The translations under genes were made by a program, and so were the position numbers. This document shows, piece after piece, positions 25,444 through 34,634 of a DNA stretch of 60,067 nt (position 1 is the first letter of the stretch; each line of letters opens with the position of its first letter). The DNA is taken from positions 1-60,067 of the forward strand of contig DEPC01000115.1 in NCBI GenBank assembly GCA_002358555.1, read 5' to 3'. The notes below the pieces were generated by a model, which worked only from the letters and a program-made list of their open reading frames with translations, was not told the origin of the DNA and did no database searches. This DNA is from Hungatella sp. UBA3402 (lineage in GTDB: Bacteria; Bacillota; Clostridia; Lachnospirales; Lachnospiraceae).

Positions 25444-27339
25444 ATGGATAACAGGTTATGGCTGATTCTAGATGGATTATCGCAGGAATATAAAACTTCA
25501 AAGCAGATTGGAGAAGAGCTGGGAATCAGTGAAAAAACTGTGAGAACCAGGCTGAGGGAGTTGGAGAAGGAAATTTCTGGGAAAGGAGCAAAGGTCTGCT
25601 CAAAGCCTAGATATGGTTACAGACTAGAAGTTGATGAGCCAGAGATATGGAATCAGTTTAAAGGTGGAAGATACAAAGAGCAAAGAGGAGTCCCTGTAGA
25701 TTCCAGAGAACGTGTAGAGTATATGCTAGCTTTATTTTTAAACAGACCTGATTACAGAAAGCTGGAGGATTTAAGTGAATTTTTATATGTATCGCAAAAG
25801 ACACTTACCAATGAGCTGAAACGCGTGGAATATATATTAGATTGCTTTGATTTAAAGCTGGAAAGAAAACCTTACTATGGTATTCGAGCTGAGGGAAAAG
25901 AATTTAATAAACGATGTTGTATGTTAGAGAATTTTTACCTGCCAAAAAAATCTCTGTGGGAGGTTCATGGAAAGCGGGAAAAGGAAAATGATATCATTGG
26001 GGGGATTCTTTTAGAACTCACCAGAGAATATGGGATGCGCTTTACAGAGATTGCATTTCAAAATACTGTGCTCTATATTTCTTTAAGTATTTCCAGAATG
26101 AAAAAGGGAATGTTTATTGAAGAAGATGTGCAGCCAGAAAAGCAGGTGGGACGGGAGATGGAACTGGTAGAAAAGCTATATGAACGCCTTGTTTCTCCAG
26201 AATTAAAGGTTCCTCCTGTTGAAATCCATTTTACAGGAGCTTATATTGCTGGCAGACGGATTCTGGAGTTAGATAGGGAGTATGGAGAAAATGCAGTTGC
26301 CACAAAGGAGATGGACAACCTAATTTCAGAAATTTTAGAAGAAATTTTTTTAACCTATAGTTTAGAGTTGAGAGATAATCTAAATTTGAGGATTATGTTG
26401 ATACAGCATCTGATTCCCATGGAAATCCGCATTCGCTATGATATTCCTGTGGAAAATGTACCTGACCATCAAGTAAAGGAAAAATATATTTTAGCCTATT
26501 CCATGGCTCAGCTTGCCGCTACGATTCTGTCAAAGCATTATAAAAAGGAAATGCCAGAAGATGAGGTTGCCTGTATTGCCATGTATTTTGCTATGGCATT
26601 AGATGAACAGAAGATGTTAAAAAAGCGAAGAAATCGCATCTTGTTAGTATGTATCAGCGGAAAAGCTAGCTCCCGATTGTTGAAATACCGATTCCAGAGA
26701 GAATTTGAGGAGTACATTGAGTCTTTGCAAATTTGTGGGATGCATGAATTGGAACAGGTAGATTTGAGAGAGATAGACTTTATTTTTACGACAGTCCCCA
26801 TCTTTAAAAAAGTATCGGTACCTATCATGGAAATCCACGATTTTTTGGAAAGTGGGGAAATTATGTCTATCCGTCATTTTCTTCAGGTAGGGGATATGGA
26901 ATTTCTAAACAAATTTTATCGAAGAGAGTTGTTTTTCTCTGATGTATCGGGAAGTAACCGAGAGGAGGCCATTCATGAAATTTGTGTCCGAATGGCTCAA
27001 GTGGTTTGGATTCCAGAAGGATTTGAAGAGTCTGTCCTAGAACGAGAACAGTTTGGAGCAACTGATTTTGGAAATCTGGCAGCAATTCCTCATCCTCGTT
27101 ACAGCATGACCAAGGAGACTGTGGTAGCTGTGGCAGTGCTGAGACAGCCAGTTTTCTGGTCTTCTAACCAGGTACAGTTGGTGATACTGACCTCTTTAAA
27201 AGAGGTAGATGATGAAGATACACAGAAATTTTATGAAATCACAGCAGAATTTCTGTCAGATAAGGAGGCAGTAGAAGGACTCATAAAGGAGCCAGTATTT
27301 GAAAACTTTGAGAAAAGAATTACCGCATTAAAACGGTAA
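25444..27339 (+). CDS. PRD-containing PTS transcriptional activator (LicR/MtlR type)
   Basis: 631 residues. N-terminal HTH_11/DeoR-like helix-turn-helix (about 5-60: SKQIGEELGISEKTVRTRLRELEKEI) and a second HTH (about 85-140) bind DNA. Two PTS regulation domains follow (about 170-400). An EIIB-like domain carries a phosphorylatable cysteine (LLVCISGKASS, about 400), and an EIIA type 2 domain (about 490-631) carries histidine in AAIPHPRYS. Phosphorylation by HPr and by the cognate PTS would switch it between active and inactive forms. It sits directly upstream of IIB, IIC, IIA and glycoside genes in the same direction, so these are its likely regulon. Confidence 0.9.
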   Translation: MDNRLWLILDGLSQEYKTSKQIGEELGISEKTVRTRLRELEKEISGKGAKVCSKPRYGYRLEVDEPEIWNQFKGGRYKEQRGVPVDSRERVEYMLALFLNRPDYRKLEDLSEFLYVSQKTLTNELKRVEYILDCFDLKLERKPYYGIRAEGKEFNKRCCMLENFYLPKKSLWEVHGKREKENDIIGGILLELTREYGMRFTEIAFQNTVLYISLSISRMKKGMFIEEDVQPEKQVGREMELVEKLYERLVSPELKVPPVEIHFTGAYIAGRRILELDREYGENAVATKEMDNLISEILEEIFLTYSLELRDNLNLRIMLIQHLIPMEIRIRYDIPVENVPDHQVKEKYILAYSMAQLAATILSKHYKKEMPEDEVACIAMYFAMALDEQKMLKKRRNRILLVCISGKASSRLLKYRFQREFEEYIESLQICGMHELEQVDLREIDFIFTTVPIFKKVSVPIMEIHDFLESGEIMSIRHFLQVGDMEFLNKFYRRELFFSDVSGSNREEAIHEICVRMAQVVWIPEGFEESVLEREQFGATDFGNLAAIPHPRYSMTKETVVAVAVLRQPVFWSSNQVQLVILTSLKEVDDEDTQKFYEITAEFLSDKEAVEGLIKEPVFENFEKRITALKR

Positions 27340-27422
27340 GATGCGTTCTGGAAGTTATCCGACATTTTATTTACAATAATATCATCAAGAGGTAATCAAG
27401 TTTTAGAAATGGAGGGAGGTCT

Positions 27423-27725
27423 ATGAGGAAAATTGTATTGCTTTGCAATATGGGAATGTCAACAAGCCTAATGGTGAATCGAATGAAAACAGCTGCCGCA
27501 GAGGAAGGATATGAATGTCAGATTAAAGCGCATTCCCTGCAAAAAGCAGAGAATGTCATTGCAGAGGCTGACATTCTGCTGATTGGGCCGCAGGTTGAAT
27601 ATGAATTGCCTCATCTAAAAGAAAAGTATCCAGATAAAAAGATAGAAACCATCACCATAGCAGATTATGGGAGAATGGATGGAAGGAAAGTTTTGGACCA
27701 CGTAAAAAAAGTTCTTGGTGATTAA
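27423..27725 (+). CDS. PTS lactose/cellobiose-family IIB component
   Basis: 100 residues, the usual length. The phosphocysteine is C8 in IVLLCNMGMSTSLMV. The rest (ADILLIGPQVEYELPHLKEKY) is the standard CelA/ChbB fold. It takes phosphate from IIA and passes it to the sugar in IIC. GGAGGGAGG stands just before the ATG. It is the first gene of a IIB-IIC-IIA order, 83 bases after the regulator. Confidence 0.95.
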   Translation: MRKIVLLCNMGMSTSLMVNRMKTAAAEEGYECQIKAHSLQKAENVIAEADILLIGPQVEYELPHLKEKYPDKKIETITIADYGRMDGRKVLDHVKKVLGD

Positions 27726-27780
27726 AAGCAACCCTAATGAAACAAAGGGCAAAAGCTATCAAACAATAGGGGAGAGAAAA

Positions 27781-29073
27781 ATGTCGGATAATAAAAATAC
27801 ATTTATACAATCATTTCAGATGAAATTAGGGGAATTTGCCTCAGCTATGAGTGCAAATATTTATGTAACAGCTATTCGCGATGCCATGTTGGCCTATGTG
27901 CCTTTTACCTTTATTGCATCTATTTTCCTTATTTTGGCCTGCTTTCCGGTGGAAGGATTTAACAATCTGATATCGTCCATCTTGCATTGCGAGGCAGCAG
28001 TATGGCAGGGAAAACTGTTGTATGTACATAGTTCCAGTCTTGCCATCGGAGGTCTTTTGGTGTCTATGACCATGGCCCATTCGATTGCAGAAAAGATGAA
28101 GCTCAATGAGATTCAGATAACCGTAACGTCTGTGGTAAACTATTTAATCTTGACACCTATGGTAAGTTCTGAGGCAGGCAATGCCATTTCTTTAAATTCT
28201 GTCAGTGCGGAAGCGATGTTCTGTGCGATTTTGACAGGAATTTTTACAGCAAAGATTTACCAGATAATAGACAGCAAAGGCATTAAAATCAAGATGCCAG
28301 AGGCAGTTCCTCCGGCAGTATCAGCTCCATTTGAATCATTGATTCCGTCCTTTGGTGCGATTGTGGTATTCTGGGCAGTTCGTCTCATTATGGATGCCAT
28401 GGGAACCAATGCAGTAGCTTTTATTAATGGTACCTTGGGTATGCCGTTATTTTTAATCGGTGGTTCTATCTTTGGTATTGTGGGAGCTAAAATATTTGAG
28501 CAGCTTTTATGGTTCTTTGGACTTCATGGAGGCTCCATCGTCTCAGGAGTTATGACTCCTGTTTTGCAGGTATTGGAAGACCAGAACCGTAATCTTTCTA
28601 TGATGGGCCAGATGCCTACCAATATTATCAGTAGCAGCTTTTATTCCCATTTTGCCTCAGTAGGTGTTGTGGGAGGTGTAGTTGCAGCTTTACTTGTAGC
28701 AAAAAGCCGTCAATATAAGGAAATTTCAAAAATTGCCGCAGTTCCCTATATTTTTGGAGTAGGAGAACCAGCGTTATTTGGATTTCCTATGATGTTGAAC
28801 TTTGATTTGATTATTCCATTTTTAACTTCCAATGCAATTTCGGCTATTATTGCTTATGTAGCATTTTCGATGAAATTGGTTCCAGTTGCCACAGGTTTGG
28901 TTCAGCTTCCATGGACTACACCGCTTCTGGTCAGTGGAGCATTGATTACAAACAGCATTTCAGGGGCTATTTTACAGTTAGTCCAGTTGGTGGTGGCAAC
29001 CTTTATATGGCTTCCATTTATCAAAAAGGCTGATAACCGAAATCTTGCAGCAGAGAGTGGAGCAGCGGAGTAA
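27781..29073 (+). CDS. PTS lactose/cellobiose-family IIC permease
   Basis: 430 residues, about ten membrane helices. It starts MSDNKNTFIQSFQMKLGEFA and has the family segments ANIYVTAIRDAMLAYVPFTF, LLWFFGLHGGSIVSGVMTPV, and FGVGEPALFGFPMMLN (the NEP/GEP sugar-site loop). The frame is open from 27715, but GGGGAGAG eight bases before 27781 gives the start. It transports and phosphorylates a disaccharide or beta-glycoside; specificity cannot be read. Neighbouring rhamnosidase suggests a rhamnose-containing glycoside. Confidence 0.94.
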   Translation: MSDNKNTFIQSFQMKLGEFASAMSANIYVTAIRDAMLAYVPFTFIASIFLILACFPVEGFNNLISSILHCEAAVWQGKLLYVHSSSLAIGGLLVSMTMAHSIAEKMKLNEIQITVTSVVNYLILTPMVSSEAGNAISLNSVSAEAMFCAILTGIFTAKIYQIIDSKGIKIKMPEAVPPAVSAPFESLIPSFGAIVVFWAVRLIMDAMGTNAVAFINGTLGMPLFLIGGSIFGIVGAKIFEQLLWFFGLHGGSIVSGVMTPVLQVLEDQNRNLSMMGQMPTNIISSSFYSHFASVGVVGGVVAALLVAKSRQYKEISKIAAVPYIFGVGEPALFGFPMMLNFDLIIPFLTSNAISAIIAYVAFSMKLVPVATGLVQLPWTTPLLVSGALITNSISGAILQLVQLVVATFIWLPFIKKADNRNLAAESGAAE

Positions 29074-29112
29074 CCGAAAGCAATGGATTTTAGGAGACAG
29101 GAGTACATAGAG

Positions 29113-29454
29113 ATGAGTGAAGAAAATGTAACCAGAATGGTACAGATGATAAGCACTGCTGGCATGGCAAGGGCAAAATATATGGAGGCAGTTCGGGCAG
29201 CCAAGGCTCAAAACTTTGAAAAAGTGCCAGAGCTGATGGAAATAGGTGATGAGTGCTTTGGAAAGGCCCATGAACTTCATTCAGAATTTCTAGCTTCTGG
29301 CTCTGCTGATTTGACTGCGTGTGGTGTAGGAGCAGAAATCAATTTAATTTTAGTTCATGCTGAAGACCAGATGATGTGTGCTGAGACATTCCGAATGATG
29401 GCAGCAGAGCTGGTTGATGTGTATAGAAAACTTTATGACAAGAAAAAGAACTGA
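29113..29454 (+). CDS. PTS lactose/cellobiose-family IIA component
   Basis: 113-residue three-helix protein, normal for LacF/CelC/ChbA. The active histidine is H82 in LILVHAEDQMM. ATG at 29113 has GGAG ten bases upstream; the open frame begins earlier at 29083. It is the third gene of the transporter set. A long hairpin without T-run follows and may separate it from the enzyme genes. Confidence 0.93.
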   Translation: MSEENVTRMVQMISTAGMARAKYMEAVRAAKAQNFEKVPELMEIGDECFGKAHELHSEFLASGSADLTACGVGAEINLILVHAEDQMMCAETFRMMAAELVDVYRKLYDKKKN

Positions 29455-29461
29455 TTGACAA

Positions 29462-29497
29462 GTGGCAGCCCATTTCCAAAAAGGAACAGGCTGCCAC
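29462..29497 (+). promoter_or_regulatory. hairpin between IIA and rhamnosidase genes
   Basis: GTGGCAGCC (29462-29470) and GGCTGCCAC (29489-29497) form a perfect nine-base stem, with TTCC/GGAA in the loop able to add an inner stem. No T-run follows. It could be an mRNA processing or stabilising element, or a weak terminator, that sets the ratio between transporter and enzymes. Confidence 0.5.
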
Positions 29498-29534
29498 AAC
29501 AATTATAAGTCAAAGATAGAAAGGAAGGCACATC

Positions 29535-31856
29535 ATGGAAGAATATTCCAACTGGATTTGGACAAAATCATGGGGAGCAGAGGAGGATAAGTCTCCAGGA
29601 ATGGTCCTTTTCCGAAAGAGCATTAATTTGAAGGCAGAGGCAGAACAAGCAGATATCAAAATTTCTGCAGACTCCCGATATAAATTATATATCAACAATC
29701 GGTTTGTGGAGGCTGGGCCCAGCAAGGGCGATGGACAGGTCTGGTTTTATGACCAGATATCTATAAAGCCTTATTTAAAAACAGGGGAAAATGTATTGGC
29801 AGTGATGGTACTGCGCTTTCCTATGAAACCTTCCGAGAGCAATCAGAGTATTTTAGGCACATTTATCCCTGGTTTGTTTTTAACAGGCAGTGTTAAGGAT
29901 AAAGAAGGAATTATATATGATATTTCAGCAGATGAGACATGGAAATGTTGTATCGACAGAAGAACACGATTTATCCGAGAGGCGCCAGGCTTTTCTCCTC
30001 TTCATTTTTATGAGGAGGTTATTGAGACAGAATCCATGAAAGGTTGGAAAGATATCGGATATCAGAACACCAAATGGGAACAGGCGGTTCCATATCCAAG
30101 AGCAGCGATTCGAGATGCCATCAGTCCTGGCAACCTAAATCACAGAACGATTCCTTATATGAAAAGAAAAATAGGGCGATTTGTAGAAGTTATGGCTGTC
30201 AGGCAGTCTCATACTGAAAAAGAAAAATGGAATCAGATGTTATCTGGAAATGGGACAGTTGAAATTGAAGCTAACACAGAAGAAATTGTGGAAATCCATG
30301 CTGGAGAGGAGATGACAGGATATCTAAAGATTATGCTAGAACAGGGAGCAGGAGCCAAGATTCGACTGCTCCAGGCGGAATCCTATGTTCAGAAACAGGG
30401 TACCCAATCGTTAAAGGCAGACAGAATGGATTCAGAAGGAGGGGTTCTAGAAGGATATGAGGATTGTTACAGACCAGCAGGCTATGGAACAGAAGCGAAT
30501 CCAGAAGAGTATGAGCCATTTTGGTTTAGGACGTTCCGTTTTATTCAGTTAAAGATTGTGACAAAGGATAAACCTTTAAAAATCCGAGACTTTTTCTTTG
30601 AGGAAACCGGATATCCATTGAAAGTAAATGCCTGGGCAAAGACTTCGGATGCTTCTCTGGAAAGTATCTGGAATATCAGCGAGCGTACTTTAAAACGGTG
30701 TATGCATGAAACCTATATGGACTGTCCATTTTATGAACAGCTTCAATATGTCATGGATTCCAGAGCTCAGATTTTGTTTACTTATGCGGTTTCTATGGAT
30801 GACCGTCTTGCACGAAAATGCATGGATGATTTTAAGAGGGCACAGAGATATGATGGTCTACTATGCAGTGCATATCCCAATACACGTCCTAATGTGATAC
30901 CAGGATTTTCTATCTTCTATATCTGGATGATGCATGACCATATGATGTATTTTGGAGACAAAGAATGGATTCGCTTTCATATGCCAGCAGTGGAAGAAGT
31001 GCTGAATTTCTTTGAAAGGAACAAAACAGAGCAAGGATATATAGGAAAAGTAGGAGGATTCTATCGGCAGCACAAGTTTTGGTCTTTTATTGACTGGGCC
31101 CCTCAGTGGAAAGTGGGAGTACCCAATGCAACAGAGGCTGGAGCACTTACTATGGAAAATTTGCTGTATCTTTTAGGGCTAAAGATGGGAAGTGAATTGG
31201 CAGAGTTTATCAGTCGGACAGAGCTGGCAGAAGAATATAAGAAAAAAGCTCAAAGTCTGAAGGATAGTATCAAAAAATATTGTATGAACTCAGAAGGGTG
31301 GCTGATGGATGGACCTGGTTATGAGGAGTACAGTCAGCATTGTCAGGTATTTGGAATTCTTTCAGGAGTTTTGGATAAAGATACAGGAAAGCGAAATCTT
31401 CTCAAGACTTTAAGAGATAAAGAACAATATGCACAATGTACAGTTTCCATGGCATTATACTTATTCAGAGCTCTTGAAATGGTAGAAGCATATGAAGAAA
31501 CAGAAAAATGTTGGGATATTTGGAGACAGATGGTTAAAAACCATATGACTACTGTTGCAGAATCAGATGTATCTCCTCGAAGTGATTGTCATGCATGGGG
31601 AGCGCTGGCTCTCTATGAACTTCCAGGCACTGTGTTGGGAATAAGACCTGCGGCTCCTGGATTTGAGAAGATTCAAGTCAGCCCATTTCCCGGTTATCTG
31701 ACATGGGCCAGGGGAGAAGGACTGGTTGCTGATGGAAAAATTTATGTAGAATGGAGCAGAGACAAGGAACAAGAACTTTATATAACTGTAAAAGCAAAGA
31801 AAGAAGTAATGAGGAAAATCATAAAACAAGGAGGAATCGAGTATGTTGAGGAATAA
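29535..31856 (+). CDS. alpha-L-rhamnosidase-like protein (GH78)
   Basis: 773 residues, no signal peptide, so cytoplasmic. The N-terminal jelly-roll part (DIKISADSRYKLYINNRFVEAGPSKGDG) and the all-alpha (alpha/alpha)6 barrel with an ETYMDCPFYEQLQYVMDSRAQ segment match bacterial GH78. Usual members read DCPTREKRGY at that point, so this belongs to a diverged branch. FWSFIDWAPQW lies in the barrel and a C-terminal beta domain (LGIRPAAPGFEKIQVSPFPG) closes it. It would cleave terminal rhamnose from a glycoside brought in by the PTS. It overlaps the next gene by 14 bases. The family call is good; the exact sugar is unproven. Confidence 0.85.
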   Translation: MEEYSNWIWTKSWGAEEDKSPGMVLFRKSINLKAEAEQADIKISADSRYKLYINNRFVEAGPSKGDGQVWFYDQISIKPYLKTGENVLAVMVLRFPMKPSESNQSILGTFIPGLFLTGSVKDKEGIIYDISADETWKCCIDRRTRFIREAPGFSPLHFYEEVIETESMKGWKDIGYQNTKWEQAVPYPRAAIRDAISPGNLNHRTIPYMKRKIGRFVEVMAVRQSHTEKEKWNQMLSGNGTVEIEANTEEIVEIHAGEEMTGYLKIMLEQGAGAKIRLLQAESYVQKQGTQSLKADRMDSEGGVLEGYEDCYRPAGYGTEANPEEYEPFWFRTFRFIQLKIVTKDKPLKIRDFFFEETGYPLKVNAWAKTSDASLESIWNISERTLKRCMHETYMDCPFYEQLQYVMDSRAQILFTYAVSMDDRLARKCMDDFKRAQRYDGLLCSAYPNTRPNVIPGFSIFYIWMMHDHMMYFGDKEWIRFHMPAVEEVLNFFERNKTEQGYIGKVGGFYRQHKFWSFIDWAPQWKVGVPNATEAGALTMENLLYLLGLKMGSELAEFISRTELAEEYKKKAQSLKDSIKKYCMNSEGWLMDGPGYEEYSQHCQVFGILSGVLDKDTGKRNLLKTLRDKEQYAQCTVSMALYLFRALEMVEAYEETEKCWDIWRQMVKNHMTTVAESDVSPRSDCHAWGALALYELPGTVLGIRPAAPGFEKIQVSPFPGYLTWARGEGLVADGKIYVEWSRDKEQELYITVKAKKEVMRKIIKQGGIEYVEE

Positions 31857-33711
31857 TTGGAGGAAAAGATGGAATCCTGTAGTCAGTGGTCTATTGGCAG
31901 GAACATTAGTTTTGAGTGGATGCAGTGGTAAAGCAGCATCAAGTGAAAATAGTACAGCACAGACAACGGCAGAAGACAGCGAAACTGTTCAAAGAGAAGA
32001 TGATACGACAGACTTAGAAAGTAATCATACCTCCCAAGATGAGAGTAGTACAACTCAGACTGATGCCAGTGTTGAAAAAGAAACCGAGTCCTCAGACAAG
32101 GGAAAGCCAGAGCAAGGAAACACACAAAGCCAGGAAATTATGAAGGAGACAATATTAGATACATCAGAGGGGAAGCTTCAATACTATTTTTATAGTGCAA
32201 AAGAGAACGGATATGACAGCAATCGTACAGATATTATGTCTCCAGCTTTTTACATATTTGCAGGAACAAAGACAGAAGAAGAAGCCAATGAATTGGTAAA
32301 TGAACTTGGCATGACAGAGACCATACAAAAATGGGCAGGCAGCATCTGTGTTGTCAATCCCTTAGAGGGCAGTTATGGAGTAAAGGACCAGACCGCATTT
32401 CTGGAGCTGGTAAACAGCTATGGACCTGCCAAAAATGTCAAGGCAGTGGGTATTGAAGAAGGTGCTACCTTTGTTAATAACTATATCTCCCAAGAATGCT
32501 ATTTCATATCAGGTATGATGATTTATGGCGGTGATATGGAGGAAAGTCTTGATTACATGGTTCCAGTTCCTGTATATCTAAGCAATGGTAGTCAGACAGC
32601 AATCGATTATTATACAAAGGCTAATCAAGGAGAGAAATTGGCTATAGTAGAAACTGGTACAGAAAAGAATCTGACAGAGGCATTTGGTAATGCCTGGGAA
32701 AACATTTTGGGAAAAACTTATAGGATTTATAACTGGACAACCGAGTTTTATTCCAGCAATATCATGGACCATACAACTCCCTATGAGTTAAATGAAATCG
32801 TAGATTTTGATGCTCTGGGAATTCAATACATTACCTGCAAAGATGAGAAAGTGACAGGTATGGATGGCGCTTATTCCTGGTTTGAGTATGTGCCAGAATC
32901 TGTATTGACAATGGATGAGAAAACAGTACCCCTGGTAGTGAGTTGTCATGGAAATCAGAATGACCCCCATATTCAGGGAGATACCACAGGATGGCCAGAA
33001 ATGGCGGCAAAAGAACAATTTATTGTAGTCTCACCAGAATGGCAGCCCAAAGACATCAATTTTACAAGCTGTGACGGTTTAGGGGAAGACGGAGTTGTAG
33101 CATTAGTTGGAGATTTGATGAAGAAATATCCTCAGATTGACCCATCACGGGTGTATATCTCAGGACTCTCTGCAGGTGGTGCATTTTCCTTTATGATGGG
33201 AATTAAACATAGTGATTTATTTGCAGCAGCAGCTCCAGTTTCTGGAGTAAATGCCTATGCAGGAGAGATTGAGGAAGCTCTGAAAACTTATACTGGACAT
33301 GGAACACCACTATTATATATGTGCGGAGACTATGACTTTTTCCAGATGATTCCTGTAGATGGAAGCAGTCCAAATGGAATGCCAGGAGTATGGAAGGATG
33401 ACCCCAATGTGAGAATTTTTTCCGCATTGCAGGCATATCAAAAGACTTTAGGATTGGAAGTTTCTGCAGAACCGGATATGAATGCTAACCCTTATTTTGG
33501 AATTGCACTTGATAATCAGCAGGATGTGACATTGGGAGAAAAACAGATGTATACAGGAACTCTGTCCAATGAAGATGGAGTGGTAATGGAACTGGGGGCT
33601 ATCAAGGACCTTCCTCATTGGAACTATAAGCCAGAAGCAGAATACATCTGGAACTTCTTTTCCAACTATGCCAGAGATATGGAAACTGGGGAGATGGTGT
33701 TTTTGAAATGA
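31843..33711 (+). CDS. lipoprotein alpha/beta-hydrolase (esterase)
   Basis: 622 residues. A lipoprotein signal ends in LVLSGC (lipidated C27), followed by a Ser/Thr/Glu-rich linker of about 85 residues, a region of unknown function, and an alpha/beta-hydrolase domain from about 350. Nucleophile S443 is in YISGLSAGGAF, the GxSxG pattern of PHB-depolymerase/feruloyl-esterase-like LpqC proteins. VVSCHGNQND is the oxyanion region and DLPHWNYKPEA is a plausible catalytic histidine. It is anchored outside the membrane and may remove acyl groups from plant glycosides before PTS uptake. It is translationally coupled to the rhamnosidase. Confidence 0.82.
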   Translation: MLRNNWRKRWNPVVSGLLAGTLVLSGCSGKAASSENSTAQTTAEDSETVQREDDTTDLESNHTSQDESSTTQTDASVEKETESSDKGKPEQGNTQSQEIMKETILDTSEGKLQYYFYSAKENGYDSNRTDIMSPAFYIFAGTKTEEEANELVNELGMTETIQKWAGSICVVNPLEGSYGVKDQTAFLELVNSYGPAKNVKAVGIEEGATFVNNYISQECYFISGMMIYGGDMEESLDYMVPVPVYLSNGSQTAIDYYTKANQGEKLAIVETGTEKNLTEAFGNAWENILGKTYRIYNWTTEFYSSNIMDHTTPYELNEIVDFDALGIQYITCKDEKVTGMDGAYSWFEYVPESVLTMDEKTVPLVVSCHGNQNDPHIQGDTTGWPEMAAKEQFIVVSPEWQPKDINFTSCDGLGEDGVVALVGDLMKKYPQIDPSRVYISGLSAGGAFSFMMGIKHSDLFAAAAPVSGVNAYAGEIEEALKTYTGHGTPLLYMCGDYDFFQMIPVDGSSPNGMPGVWKDDPNVRIFSALQAYQKTLGLEVSAEPDMNANPYFGIALDNQQDVTLGEKQMYTGTLSNEDGVVMELGAIKDLPHWNYKPEAEYIWNFFSNYARDMETGEMVFLK

Positions 33712-33719
33712 TGGGCAGG

Positions 33720-34634
33720 TTATAATTTATCCCAATCTTCTCTTGTACATGGCTCTTTGCTGTAACGTGCTTTTTCATAGAGTTCATGCAGAGTATTTTG
33801 TTCCAAACCAGCGAGCTGTTCTAGTTCGCTGGGGGAGGCAGAACATGGAAGTGAAAGCTTTCTTTTTTTGGTATGAGACAATATCTCTCTGCGGTATTGT
33901 CTCCGAATTTTTTCATCATAGGACCGAAAAGTATGAAAAATGGATTGTTTAGGTTCTGCTTTTTCTTTAGAAAAAATGGACAAAGCGGGAGTTAAGTAGA
34001 TTTTTTCGTCATCATCAAATTGCCTTGGCTTTATAATCCAAGTCCAGAGTTTGCTGAAAAATTTTTGTATCATAAAAAGAATTATCATAACAATCAGGAT
34101 ACTACCAAAAATTCTAAAGATTCTGTCCAACAGTTTAATCCAGGCGGGAGTAGGTTTTACTTCACCAAAAAGAGCTTCCATATCAGGGGCATCAACAGGT
34201 TCCATTTCCATATATAGGGCTGGATAAATAGCATCCTCCAGACGAGCATGTTCTGCAAACCATTGGCCAAGTAATTTCCAAAGAGGTTCTAAGCCAAAGG
34301 CAACAAGAGGCAAAAGGATAAGACATAATCCTAAGAATATAGACATACAAAAAGAATTGACATGCCAGATTTGTTTTTTGGGCAGGTGGTCCACATCTTC
34401 AAAATGTTTTAGAAACCGGCGGTTGGCATAAAGGTTTAAATGAATCAAAAATAGGATAGCTCCAAACAGAAATCCGAGGAATCCTGTCTGTTTTATCATA
34501 ACAGACAGAGCAAAAGAATTAGAGTCAATCATAACACCAATAAAATACATTCCAGCAAACATAAATTCTAAAAATATGTAAAATCCAGAGCGTCTCTTTC
34601 CAATCCAGTAATTAAATAGCTTTTGAATGGTCAT
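33720..34634 (-). CDS. membrane protein, DUF4129-like
   Basis: About 304 residues. Hydrophobic segments are visible at the start (FYIFLEFMFAGMYFIGVMI, LFGAILFLIHL, SIFLGLCLILLPLVAFG) and before the C-terminus (IFGSILIVMIILFMI). The cytoplasmic tail (RSYDEKIRRQYRREIL ... SPSELEQLAGL ... LYEKARYSKEP) matches the DUF4129 domain often found in transglutaminase-like loci. ATG at 34634 follows GGGAGG; an open frame extends to 34808 but lies inside the previous gene. Third gene of a MoxR/DUF58 operon. No transglutaminase gene follows, which is unusual for this group. Confidence 0.75.
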   Translation of the reverse strand: MTIQKLFNYWIGKRRSGFYIFLEFMFAGMYFIGVMIDSNSFALSVMIKQTGFLGFLFGAILFLIHLNLYANRRFLKHFEDVDHLPKKQIWHVNSFCMSIFLGLCLILLPLVAFGLEPLWKLLGQWFAEHARLEDAIYPALYMEMEPVDAPDMEALFGEVKPTPAWIKLLDRIFRIFGSILIVMIILFMIQKFFSKLWTWIIKPRQFDDDEKIYLTPALSIFSKEKAEPKQSIFHTFRSYDEKIRRQYRREILSHTKKRKLSLPCSASPSELEQLAGLEQNTLHELYEKARYSKEPCTREDWDKL

